Below are positions 1 through 10,607 of a DNA stretch of 64,000 nucleotides, piece by piece. Within the stretch, counting starts at the first letter, position 1, and every line of letters starts with the position of its first letter. The stretch comes from Benincasa hispida (lineage: Eukaryota; Streptophyta; Magnoliopsida; Cucurbitales; Cucurbitaceae): contig NC_052359.1 in NCBI RefSeq assembly GCF_009727055.1, forward strand, positions 17,690,088 through 17,754,087. Direction: 5' to 3'. The notes under the pieces were generated by a model that saw only the letters and a program-made list of their open reading frames with translations, ran no database searches and was not told the DNA's origin. The translations under genes were made by a program, and so were the position numbers.

Positions 1-1897
1 AAGGTTTCTTAACATGTTTCATGAAGGAAGTATGTGTAAATTGTCGCTTTATGTTGGGTTAAAAGTTGGTTAAAGTTAAACCAGTGTTTTCTCGAACAGG
101 GTAGCAACAGTCCAACAACCCCCCTAAGGCTGCCAGCCCCACCAGCGCACCTTCTTCCGTGCCAACGCCCCTCAGCACGCCTCAGCCCGTCCAGCCCTGC
201 CCACCCACGCCCACAGCCCGCGCCCATGCCCATTTCTGGTGCCCAATTGCTTGTTCTTTTAGCATTTCGGATGTTAGTGAGCATTTTTGAATCCCAATTA
301 AGATTTTCTTGATATTTTGACCCTAGAATGAATACTTTTGGATTAAAAATTGATTTTTGGGCCATTTTGGGTAATGTGAGGAAAATGGACTTAAGGAGCA
401 AAATGTGAATGTTTAGGTGTTAAAATGAGTTCAAGTGGTTACATTGAATCACTATGGGCTGTTTAGGGTTAATTTGACCTCTTGTGAGTGTCTATTAACC
501 TTGAGACTTTATTTCAGGCCAAATTGACGTTGGAAAGGCTTACAACCCAAGGAGCTCGCGCCAGTGATAGTGAATGGTTTACTTTCGAGTGTTTTGATAT
601 AGAAAGTAATTATATATTATAGTAAGTTATGATTTCTGAAATGTGATGGCATGATCATTTTTACTTGGCTGATATTTCAAAAATGTTTAAAGCATGATTT
701 CTAAACTCTCGATGGTTTTATACAATCTTGATTTACCAAAATGTAGTTTGAAATCAGATTTACATACTTGTGATTTGTATGGTTTTTATGAAAACCTCTT
801 GATGGTGGAATCAAGGTTGTTGAATGGTTGTGTAAATGGTTTCAAACTATTGATTCTTGTACCCAATAGATGGTTATATTCCTGTGCTACTTGAATGTAT
901 TTCAGTAGTACTGCTCAGGCGATCAGGGGGCTACCGAGGTCAGATGTGGCCAGAGTATATCGGGAAGTCCAGAGGAACCTGCGCCTGTAGCTCCACCCAG
1001 GCTATCAAGGGCTACCACCAGGGTCAGATATGGCAGAGTATACCGGGGAGTCCAGAGTAACCTGGGCCTGTGGTGTGTATCTATGCTGTACCCTTGAGGC
1101 AGCTCTGCGTGCACGTATGGACCTTGTGATTTGGTTTACACCGCGGGGGGACATTCTTTGTCTAGAGTAACCGGCCGTTGTAATAAGTATTTGGGTTGGT
1201 GTGGTTTTCTGATAACGATTGAATGCTTTAAAATGTGCTTATGAGAGTTGATCATGCCACTGTTTTACTAGCACGTGTTTAAGATGCTATTGAATCTTTT
1301 ATACTTGGCCAATGTTTTATTGAACGATTTAATTACTTTTATTGATGATTTAGAAAGCGATAACTTATGTTTATATTCAATTACCATTCACTGGGCATTA
1401 GCTTATGCTTTCGATGTTTATTGTTTTTCCCCCCAAGGTAGCGTTAAAGTTCCGAAAACACGTTGAGCTGTTTACTGCCACACGACAAGAGTCTCCTGCT
1501 ACATCGTAGGCCTTGCACTGTTGTAAATAGATTGCATATTATGAACCTCTTAAATAGATTGCATATCACGAACCTTACGTATCATGGTTTTGGGAGTATG
1601 GGACAAGAGGAGTTGTTTTGTTGTGTAATGTCTGAAAGTGTTTCCGTTGTGTCTAAACTTTGTTCATGGTTGGTATATAACAAGAGATAGAAAGTTTATG
1701 AAACTTGTTTGTGGATATCGTAATATGGAATATGCTGAATGGAAATTAAACATACTAAAGGATTATTGTGTAACTGTTCAGATTTAAGCACAGGTAAAGT
1801 TGGTTAGTAAGATGCTAAATGTCATCGGGGGAGGTGATGTTTAGCATCTTCACACCTCTTTCTAGATTAGGTGGGTAATCTGGGAAGGGGTGTGTCA
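1..1897 (+). mobile_element. 5' LTR of chromovirus P1 (type A), left end outside window
   Basis: Non-coding long terminal repeat whose right end, GGGGTGTGTCA, lies four bases before a primer-binding site. The same sequence is present inverted at 8027 to about 9830, which supports LTR identity. It includes a GC-rich stretch at about 120-240 and an imperfect two-copy direct repeat at about 928-1073, each copy built on AGAGTATA..GGGAGTCCAGAG. By comparison with the inverted copy (about 2.5 kb), roughly 0.6-0.7 kb of the LTR should lie left of the window. Short ORFs inside are not gene-like. Confidence 0.8.
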
Positions 1898-1900
1898 GCT

Positions 1901-1912
1901 TGGTATCAGAGC
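1901..1912 (+). other. Primer-binding site of P1 (initiator-tRNA-Met type)
   Basis: TGGTATCAGAGC sits four bases after the LTR end. This is the usual first-strand primer site of plant Ty3/gypsy and Copia elements, complementary to the 3' end of tRNA-iMet. It fixes the + orientation of P1. Confidence 0.85.
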
Positions 1913-2030
1913 ATGGTTTTGAGAGACCTAAGGGTTATATGTTAGAGAGACAGCATGTCTTAGGCTTGCATGTAGCAGGATGTTCATGATTTTTACTGAA
2001 TATGATGTCACATATTATAATTTAGGGATT

Positions 2031-3130
2031 ATGACTCGTCATGGCAGGAGGAAGGAACAACCGGTTGATGGAACTAGTAAAGCTCCTGGTGGTGCTATAA
2101 GTAAAACTGAGGAATCAAAATCTGAAACTAATTAACCATAGGCAGAGATGAAATTTGGGGAACAGATGAGGGCTAGCTTTGCTCAAGAACTTGCAGCCAA
2201 TGTGAGGGTCGTGCAAGATAACCCTGAGAAGAACTATGGGATAGAACATTTGAAGGCCTTGGGTGCCACAACATTTTTAGGGACAGCTTATCCTGCAGAT
2301 GTTGAGAAATGGATGGAAGTAGTAGAAAAGTGTTTTGGTGTGATGAGATGCCCAGATGACAGAAAGGTGGTACTTGCCACCTTCTTACTTCAAGAAGTGG
2401 CAAATGACTGGTGGCGTATGACTCAGTTACGCCATGGAGATAGACAGACCAGCTGGGAGGAATTCAAAAGCTTCTTCTATGACAAGTTCTATCTAAGGTC
2501 ATTTCGCAATATGAAACGAAATGAATTTTTGAAGTTAGTGCAGGGAACAATGTCAGTGGCAGAATATGAGAAAAAATATACAGAACTATCCAAGTATGCT
2601 ATATCAGTAATTGAGGATAAGAGGGACAGATGCAGAAGATTTAAGGATGGCTTGAGGGAAGATATTCGTACACCCGTTACTGCAAGTGTTGAGTGTAATG
2701 ACTTTGCTCAATTAGTTGAAACAACAATGAGAGTTGAGAGGAGTATCTCTGAGAAGAGGATAGAGCGAGAAGCTACAACGAATGCTCGTCCAAGTACCTC
2801 ATTTGGCCAACAACGTGAGTAATTCAGTAGGAGATTTACCCGGGAGTTTCAAACAAGGGAAGCTTTAAATCGAGATACAGTGGTTCTTTCAATTCTAAAT
2901 TAGGTAAAGGAGGAGGATTTTTGTTTGTTAACAATTCAAAACGACCATTTGATTCCACAGTAGGTTCACATGTGAGACCAACCAGTGGTGCTTTTGCAGA
3001 TGTTGAAAGGAGACCTATTTGTGCAGAATGTGGTAGAGGTCACTGGGGTCCATGCTTTGAAAAGAATGATGTATGCTTCAACTGTGGACAACCTGGACAT
3101 TTCCGCATAAATTGTCCTAAGTTGTTATGA
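2031..3130 (+). pseudogene. P1 gag, degenerate (capsid and zinc knuckle)
   Basis: Remnant of the retrotransposon structural polyprotein. A likely start ATG at 2031 is in frame with the long open stretch from 2148, but TAA (2133) and TAG (2139) interrupt. The open part (2148-2822) carries the retrotransposon-gag core, including the stretch WWRMTQLRHG and the region around FYDKFYLRSFRN. A stop at 2820 and another near 2900 precede the nucleocapsid segment (2921-3130), which retains a CX2CX4HX4C knuckle, CFNCGQPGHFRINC, preceded by a second Cys cluster. The frame ends right after the knuckle, and the protease that should follow is missing. The protein would package the element RNA; here it cannot be made in full. 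Confidence 0.85.
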
Positions 3131-6099
3131 ATGAGTAAGGGATGTGAAGCCTATTTAGCCTATGTAGTAGTTTCACAGGATGAGAAACTAAGACTTGAGG
3201 TTGTACCTGTGGTACAAGAATTCATAGATGTGTTCCCTGAAGAGTTACCAGGCTTACCACCTGACAGGGACATAGAGTTTACTATTGAGTTAGTTCCAGG
3301 TACAACACCTATATCCCAGGCACCATATATGATGGCACCAACAGAACTAAAGGAATTAAAAGTTCAGTCACAGGAACTTGTAGATAAGGGATACATTAGA
3401 CCCAGTGTGTCACCTTGGGGAGCGCCAATCTTGTTTGTTAAGAAGAAAGACAGTACTCTTAGATTATGCAGACTATAGAAAGTTGAATAACGTGACTATT
3501 AAGAATAAATACTCATTACCTCGTATAGATGATCTCTTCGATCAATTAAAGGGAGCCACAGTGTTCTCTAAGATAGATTTGAGATCAGGTTATCACCAGA
3601 TGAAGGTGAAGGACATAGATGTTCCAAAGACTGCATTCAGAACTAGGTATGGACATTATGAGTTATTAGTAATGCCGTTTGGATTGACAAATGCTCCTTC
3701 AGTATTTATGGACTTGATGAATAGGATATTTCATCTTTATCTGGATCAGTTTGTGATAGTTTTCATAGACGATATACTAGTGTATTCTAGTAGTGTAGAG
3801 AAGCACAAAGAACATATAAGGATGGTGTTGCAGATGCTAAAGGAAAAGAAGTTATATGCAAAATTTAGTAAGTGTGATTTTTTGGTTAAACCAAGTCGTA
3901 TTCCTTGGGCATATAGTTTCAGCTGACAGAGTTACTGTAGACATCCCAGAGATAGGAGCAATAGTCAACTAGGAACGACCTCTGAATGTAATCGAAGTAC
4001 GTAGTTTTCATGGCTTAGTAGGTTATTATAGGAGATTCGTGGAGGGCTTTTCTAAGATAGCTCTACCGTTGAAAAACCTGACCAGAAAAGATACGAAATT
4101 TGAGTGGTCGTCGGAATGCGAACATAGTTTTCAGGTGTTAAAACAGAGGTTAGTGTCAGCACCAGTATTAACTCTACCTACACCAGGTAAAGAGTTTGAG
4201 GTTTATTGTGATGCATCCCGACGAGGGTTAGAATGTGTGCTGATGCAGGAGGGAAAGGTAGTAGCCTATGCTTTTCGATAGTTAAAGAAACACGAATGTA
4301 ACTACTCTACACACGATTTAGAGTTAGCAACAGTTGTGTTAGCTCTAAAGTTGTGAATGCATTACCTGTTCGGTGAGCATTGTCATATATTCACAGATCA
4401 TAAGAGTCTGAAGTATATCTTTGATCAGAAGGAACTGAACTTGAGATAGAGAAGATGGCTCGAGTTAATCAAAGTTTATGACTGCACAATTGACTATCAC
4501 CCAGGTAAAGCAAATGTGGTAGCTGACGCTCTAAGTCGAAAAACCAGATCAGCTAGAGCTAGTATCAATTCAGTGAAAGGTACACTGATTCATGAGTTGT
4601 ATAATGCTAGGGCAACATTATCAATCGGTCAAACAAGAGATTTACTAGATTCATTTCAAGTGCGTCCTACTCTCGTAGAAGATATTCTACGTGAACAATT
4701 AAAGGATTCCGATCTTCAGAAGTTAGCTGAAGAAGTAAGTAAAGGATTGAGGACGGACTACCAATCAAGAGCTGACAAAGTGCTATTAAAAGAGGGTAGG
4801 ATATGCGTACCTAAGGACTTAGCACTTAAACAAGCCATTCTAGAGGAGGTACATAGTTCGGCCTATGCTATGCATCCAGGCAGTACGAAGATGTATAGAA
4901 CATTAAAGAGATTGTACTGGTGGCCTAGTATGAAAAGAGAAATAGCGGAGTATGTTGACAGATGTCTAATATGTCAATAAGTTAAACCAGACAGACGGAG
5001 GCCAGCAGGATTACTTAATCCACTCCCAGTACCAGAGTGGAAGTGGGAGCATATTACGATGGATTTCTTATTTGGATTACCTAGGACACCAGCGAGCTAT
5101 GATGGTATATGAGTAATTGTGGATAGATTGACAAAAACAACTAAGTGTTTACCTATTAAAGTTACTTATACCTTAGACCAATTAGCTAAGTTTCATGTTG
5201 ATCAAGCCGTGAGTCAGTTTGGAGCTCCAGTTTCAAATGTATCAGATCGAGACTCCAAGTTTACATCGAAGTTTTGGCCTAGTTTGCAGAAAGCTATGGG
5301 AACCAAGTTATATTTTAGTAGTGCTTCTCATCCACAGACGGATGGTCAGTCAGAACAGACAATCCAGATATTAGAAGACATGGTGAGAGCGTGTATATTG
5401 CAATTCAAAGGCAGTTGGGATACGCATCTATCGTTAATCGAGTTTGCGTATAACAACAGTTACCACTCGAGTATCAGAATGGCACCATATGAGGCACTAT
5501 ACGGAAGACCATTTAGAACTCTGATATGCTGGGACGAAGTTGGTGAATGGAAATTACTAGGTTCAGAACTTGTGCAACAGATATCAGATAACGTTAAGAT
5601 CATAAGAGATAATCTTAAGATGGATCGAGATAGGCAAAAGAGTTATGCCGATAAGCGGAGAAGAGAATTAGAATTTGAAGTTGGTGATAAAGTATTTTTT
5701 AAGTTATCTTCGTGTAAAGGAATACTCAGGTTTGGTAGGAAAGGGAAATTAAGCCTCAGATATATTGGACCCTACGTGATAATAGGAAGAGTTGGCCCAA
5801 TGGCATACAGATTGGATTTACCTCCAGAATTATCTCGTATTCATGACGTGTTTCATGTGGCCATGCTTAGAAAGTATGTGCCAGATCCTACCCATGTGTT
5901 GCCTGAGCAACCGGTACAGTTGAGAGAAAATTTGTCTTATGAAGAGGAACCAGTGGAGATCCTTGACAAAATGAAACAGGTTTTAAGGAATAAGACAATC
6001 CCATTGATAAAGGTACTATAGCGAAACCATAGCACGGAAGAAGCGACGTGGGAAGCCGAAGACAAAATCAGAAACAAGTATCCACAATTGTTTAATTGA
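3131..6099 (+). pseudogene. P1 pol, degenerate chromovirus polymerase without protease
   Basis: The order is RT, RNase H, integrase, chromodomain, as in Ty3/gypsy chromoviruses (Tekay/Del-like). RT begins near 3131. A two-base loss at about 3465 shifts frame inside the motif that should read LRLCIDYR. The catalytic box is FIDD (near 3766). RNase H (4039-4515) has several stops. Integrase (4516-6021) keeps the HHCC zone, a stop at 4978, then catalytic-triad positions in [17 protein letters not shown] and QSEQTIQILE. The C-terminal chromodomain (SYEEEPVEIL onward) has a stop where Trp is expected (about 6019) and ends at 6099. The aspartic protease region, present in M1, is absent between zinc knuckle and RT. 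Not functional. Confidence 0.88.
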
Positions 6100-6136
6100 T
6101 GGACTTGTAGCGAAATTTCGAGGACGAAATTTTCAT

Positions 6137-6146
6137 AAGGGGGAGG
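6137..6146 (+). other. Polypurine tract of P1
   Basis: AAGGGGGAGG lies just before an LTR starting TGTGAACCCC at 6151 and just after the chromovirus-typical ATTTCGAGGACGAAATTTT. Element B uses the same arrangement at 26524-26533. It would prime plus-strand synthesis. Confidence 0.75.
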
Positions 6147-6150
6147 TAAA

Positions 6151-8026
6151 TGTGAACCCCGAATCCTAATTTCTCTACTTGATTACATTCCCTACTAAGA
6201 CTAGTGTGGTGAGTAGGTTAATGAGGAAACTAGTGTGGAATGGTAGAGAAAAGGGTGGAAAATTAGAAGAAAAGAGGAAATTTGGAAGTTTGACTTTTGG
6301 GGAAAAATTTGGAAATTTGGCTAAGTATAGAATTTTGTGTGTTGATGCGTTGGAAGGGTGGTGTTGATGCGTTGGAAGGGTTGTTGGTGAGGGCATGCGG
6401 CTGAAGGGGGAAAAATGGAGGTGACATGTTGGAAGGGACGAGGGTAGGCAAGGCATGTGTTGGAAGGCAGCCCAGGCGTCGAGTGGTCGATGCACAGCAC
6501 CCTTGCCCGATGTGTCGAGCGGCCAACCGAGCGCCCCTACCATGCGTCGATCAGCCTCGGCAAGGCGCCCCTGCCCAATGCATCGAGTAGCCTCGGCCAG
6601 ACGCCCCTGCCATGCGTCGAGCAGCCATGCTTGTGCAACAAGCGCCCTGACCGAACGACCATCCATCGAAGAGCCCTACCGAGTGGTCGTGCATCAAACA
6701 CCCCTTCCATGTAGCCAAGCGCACAGCCCATGCGGCCGAGCGAGCAAGCGATGGCCAACCTATGCCGTACGCCCATGCGTCGAGTGGTCAGCCTATGCAG
6801 CACGCCCATATGCCAAGCGGCCAGCCTATGCAGCACGCCCATGCGTCGAGCGGCCAACATATGCAGCACGCCCATGCATCGAGCAGCCAGCCTATGCAGC
6901 ACGCCCATGCATCGGTGGCCAGCACAATGCGCCCATGCCAAGCAAGACGTGTGATGCTACCTAGTGAGCCATGCGTTGAGGATGGGCGGTCACCTTATGC
7001 ATTGGTGATGGCTAGCTCTTGAGATGGCTAAGTTGGATTGCGATGGCTAAGTTGGATTGTGATGGTAGCAAACTGGCTTGCTATGCATTGATTATAGGCT
7101 ATGCGTTGTTTGTGGACTATGCGTTGAACACCCAAGAGTTGGATGCATATAAAGGATGAGATCACCTAAAGGACGTCATCAAACCATGTGTCTTCTTGGG
7201 AGGAAGCCTTAAGCCTTGAGAATTTGAGGTGGTTGCATCTGAGGACATGCAATTTGAGGCTTATGTGTTGGCTACATAGGAGGAAGACACTTAGATTGCA
7301 TTGATAAAAAAGATGTGTTGGTAGTGTGAGGAGGAAACACTTGAACATGCAACCAAGTAGGAGGTGTCGAATTTGGAGAAGGTTTGGATGCTGATAAATA
7401 GGGCCAAAGACTTCATTTTTGAGATCACAACTCAAAATACATTTAAGAAGAGTGGGAAAGTTGAGGAAACCTTGCGTTGAGAGCAAAATCCATGCGTTGG
7501 TCATAGAATTTCAAAGAGGGCGCATTGGACAGTAAAGTCTGGAAAGCAGCATCAACTTGGGATGAGGAATTGCCCCAATTTAATCGTGCGTTTGGAGTGA
7601 TTCTAAAGCCACCTGAAAGCTCTGGAAGTCTAGTTTTTAGGGTAGGGCTGCTAGAGAAAAAGCTCGAAGGAAGCGGGCTGGAAACGGAGAAAAAGACAGA
7701 AGGGTGAGGCTGTCGGGTAAGCTTGGGCCAGTCCAAAAGATTTTGAGATTCAGGTCAAACCACGAGAAGTTATGAGCTAAAAGTTTATGATAAGCTTCCT
7801 GAGACAATTTACAATATGTTTATAGAAGGAAGTATCTCAAAATAAGGTATATAACTATGAGTAATCTGAACTGAAATTTGAAGCTGATTTCTAGGGGTGA
7901 AAAGGGAGCCCGAGGTAGAAAATGAACTACTAGAGTGAAAAGTTCCTAAGCGATCGAGGTGAGTGACAAAAACGTTTGACTAAAACATCTGCTTAAAATG
8001 TTTTATTTACAATGTTTTACAGAAAG
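6151..8026 (+). mobile_element. 3' LTR of P1 (type B-like), truncated
   Basis: Starts TGTGAACCCC after the polypurine tract. It resembles the LTRs of element B (23669-25969 and 26538-29304): same start, same GATGCGTTGGAAGG words, same tail around 7730-7970 (CCACGAGAAGTTATGAGCT, GAAGGAAGTATCT, GAGGTGAGTG). By eye it does not match the LTR at 1-1897. The right end is cut at 8026 by the LTR of M1, with no closing CA or PBS. It contains a GC-rich block with a 33-bp tandem repeat. The ORFs reported in this GC-rich block in several frames follow from the repeat and are not genes. Confidence 0.7.
6761..6922 (+). repeat. 33-bp tandem repeat, about five copies
   Basis: Units start at 6761, 6794, 6827, 6860 and 6893, each beginning TATG(C)..ACGCCCATGC and ending about GCGGCCAGCC, with a few substitutions. 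Because 33 is a multiple of three, several frames stay open and give 11-residue periodic peptides on both strands. Confidence 0.9.
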
Positions 8027-10560
8027 TGACACACCCCCTCCCAGATTACCCACCTAATCTAGAAAGAGCTGTGAAGATGCTAAACATCACCTCCCTCGAT
8101 GACATTTAGCATCTTACTAACCAACTTTACCTATACTTAAATCTGAACAGTTACACAATAATCCTTTAGTACATTTAATATCCATTCAGCATATTCCATA
8201 TTATGATATCCACAAACAAGTTTCATAAACTTTCTATCTTCTATTATATACCATCCATGAACAATGTTCAGACACAACAGAAACACTTTCAGACATTACA
8301 CAACAAAAAAACTCCTCTTGTCCCATACTCCCAAACCCATGACACGTAAGGTTTGTGATATGCAATCTATTTACAACAGTGCAAGGCCTACAATATAGCA
8401 GAAGAATCTTGTAGTGTGGCAGTAAACAGCTCAGCGTGTTTCTGGAACTTTAACGTTACCTGGGGGCGAAAAACAATAAACATCGAAAGCATGAGCTAAT
8501 GCCCAGTGAGTGGTAATTGAATATAAACATAAGTTATCGCTTTCTAAATCATCAATAATAGTAATTAAATCGTTCAATAAAACATTGGCCAAGTATAAGA
8601 GATTCAATAGCATCTCAAACACGTGCTAGTAAAACAGTGGCATGATCAACTCTCATAAGCACATTTTAAAGCATTCAATCGTTATCAGAAAACCACACCA
8701 ACTCTGTACCCAAATACTCGTGTACAATGGCCGGTTACTTTGGACAAAGAATGTCCCCTCGCGGTGTAAACCAAATCACAAGGTCATACGTGCACGCAGA
8801 GCTGCCTCAAGGGTAAGCATAGATACATACCACAGGCCTAGGTTACTCTGGACTCCCCGGTATACTCTGGCCACATCTGACCCCGGTGGTAGCCCCCTGA
8901 TAGCCTGGGTGGCACTATAGGTGCAGGTTCCTCTGGACTTCCCGGTATACTTTGGCCACATCCGACCCCGGTAGCCCCCTGATCGCCTGAGCAGTACTAT
9001 TGAAACACATTCAAGTAGAACAAGAATATAACCATCTCTCGAGTACAAGAATCAGTAGTTTGAAACCATTTACACAACCATTCAACAACCTTGATTCGAC
9101 CATCAAGAGGTTTTCATAAGAACCATACAAATCACAAGTATGTAAACTCTGATTTCAAACTACATTTTGATAAATCAAGATTGTATAAAACCATCAAGAG
9201 TTTAGAAATCATGCTTTAAACATTTTTGAAATATCAACCAAGTAAAAAAGATCATGCCATCACATTTCAGAAATCATAACTTACTATAATATATAATTAC
9301 TTTCTATATCAAAACACTCGAAAGTAAACCACTCACTATCACTGGCGCTAGCTCCTTGGGTTGTAAGCCTTTCCAACCTCAATTTGGCCTGAAATAAAGT
9401 CTCAAGGTTACTGGACACTCACAAGAGGTCAAATTAACCCTAAACAGCCCATAGTGATTCAATGTAACCACTTGAACTCATTTTAACACCTAAACATTCA
9501 CATTTTGCTCCTTAAGTCCATTTTCCTCATATTACCCAAAATGGGCCAAAAATTAGTTTTTAATCCAAAAGTATTCATTCTAGGGTTGAAATATCAAGAA
9601 AATCTTAATTGGGATTGAAAAATGCTCACCAACACCCAAAATGCTAAAAAAACACTGGCACGGAAGGGGGGACGCTGGTGGGCCTGGCAGCCTTAGGGGG
9701 GTGGCTGGCCTGCTGCTACCCTGTTCCAGAAAACACTAGTTTCACTTTAACCAACTTTTAACCCAACATAAAGCAAAACTTTGCACATATTTCCTTCATG
9801 GCTAACTAACCTCAAAATTATAGATCTTAACTCGTATTCCAAAGCTCAGAATCTCTTCTGGACTACACCTTACTTGGATTTTCCAGTTTTTCGGGCAACC
9901 TTCACTATCTTCACTATTTCTTTAGTGTTACGATCCTAAATCTCTCAAATAGCCCTAGAATAGACTCACAACTCAATAAGCTTTAATCTGGTTTAAATAT
10001 GGAAGCTTTGGCACCAGTATTTTGGGAGAACCATCACATTCTTCAGACCCAAAGTTTCTGGTCGAAGCTGCACAGTTTTTCCTCCAGTCAAAGTCATCCA
10101 CCCAGCTGCTTGTTTGCCCTACTACGTGGCTTTTTATTTATTTTCCTTATCCTTTGTAGCCTTACAAGACTTATCAAGTTAAATTAATTTTAGATTTTAG
10201 CAAATTAATCCAATAATGTTTTTGTTTTTTTAAAAAAAAATAACTCCAATACCCTCTCGGCCAACTTGTATTTCCTACAAATTTTGTTCTTTCTTTCCTT
10301 GTAACCCTTAGCCAATAACAAATCATGTTCACTATACAAGTGCCCAATCATGAAAAAATTGTTCCAATAATAACATGTATTAGTACATTTCTAAAAAAAC
10401 TTGCATTTGTTAAGTAATTTCCAACTTTAATTTCAACACTTACAATTAGAACTTTCTTAGGTCATACAATCCATGTTATTCATTTAAGTACATAAGCTCA
10501 CTTATCTAGGTTGACGCTAAGCATAAACAAGAGAAAAAAGGGACAAGGGCTTACAAGTCA
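8027..10560 (-). mobile_element. 3' LTR of chromovirus M1 (type A)
   Basis: Read on the - strand it begins TGACTTGTAAGCCC (10560; the start could instead be TGTAAGCCC at 10555) right after a polypurine tract and ends GGGTGTGTCA at 8027. Positions 8027 to about 9830 are an inverted copy of 1-1897 with high similarity, including the two-copy direct repeat (8850-8995). Length is about 2.5 kb. The part at 9831-10560 is the U3 end and has no partner in the window. Non-coding. Confidence 0.8.
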
Positions 10561-10564
10561 ATAA

Positions 10565-10573
10565 CCCCTTTTT
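10565..10573 (-). other. Polypurine tract of M1
   Basis: On the - strand, AAAAAGGGG follows ATTTCGAGGACAAAATTC and precedes the LTR start by a few bases. It fixes the - orientation of M1. Confidence 0.65.
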
Positions 10574-10607
10574 GTGAATTTTGTCCTCGAAATTCAGGGA
10601 AAAGTTA

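Noticed and set aside
1901..1912. tRNA-Met gene fragment
   Set aside because: Only the 12-base primer-binding site is present, directly after an LTR end; no other tRNA part follows.
6455..7022. Overlapping ORFs of 74-169 codons in several frames on both strands
   Set aside because: They follow from a 33-bp tandem repeat and a GC-rich LTR block with few stop codons; the peptides are simple 11-residue repeats with no family signature.
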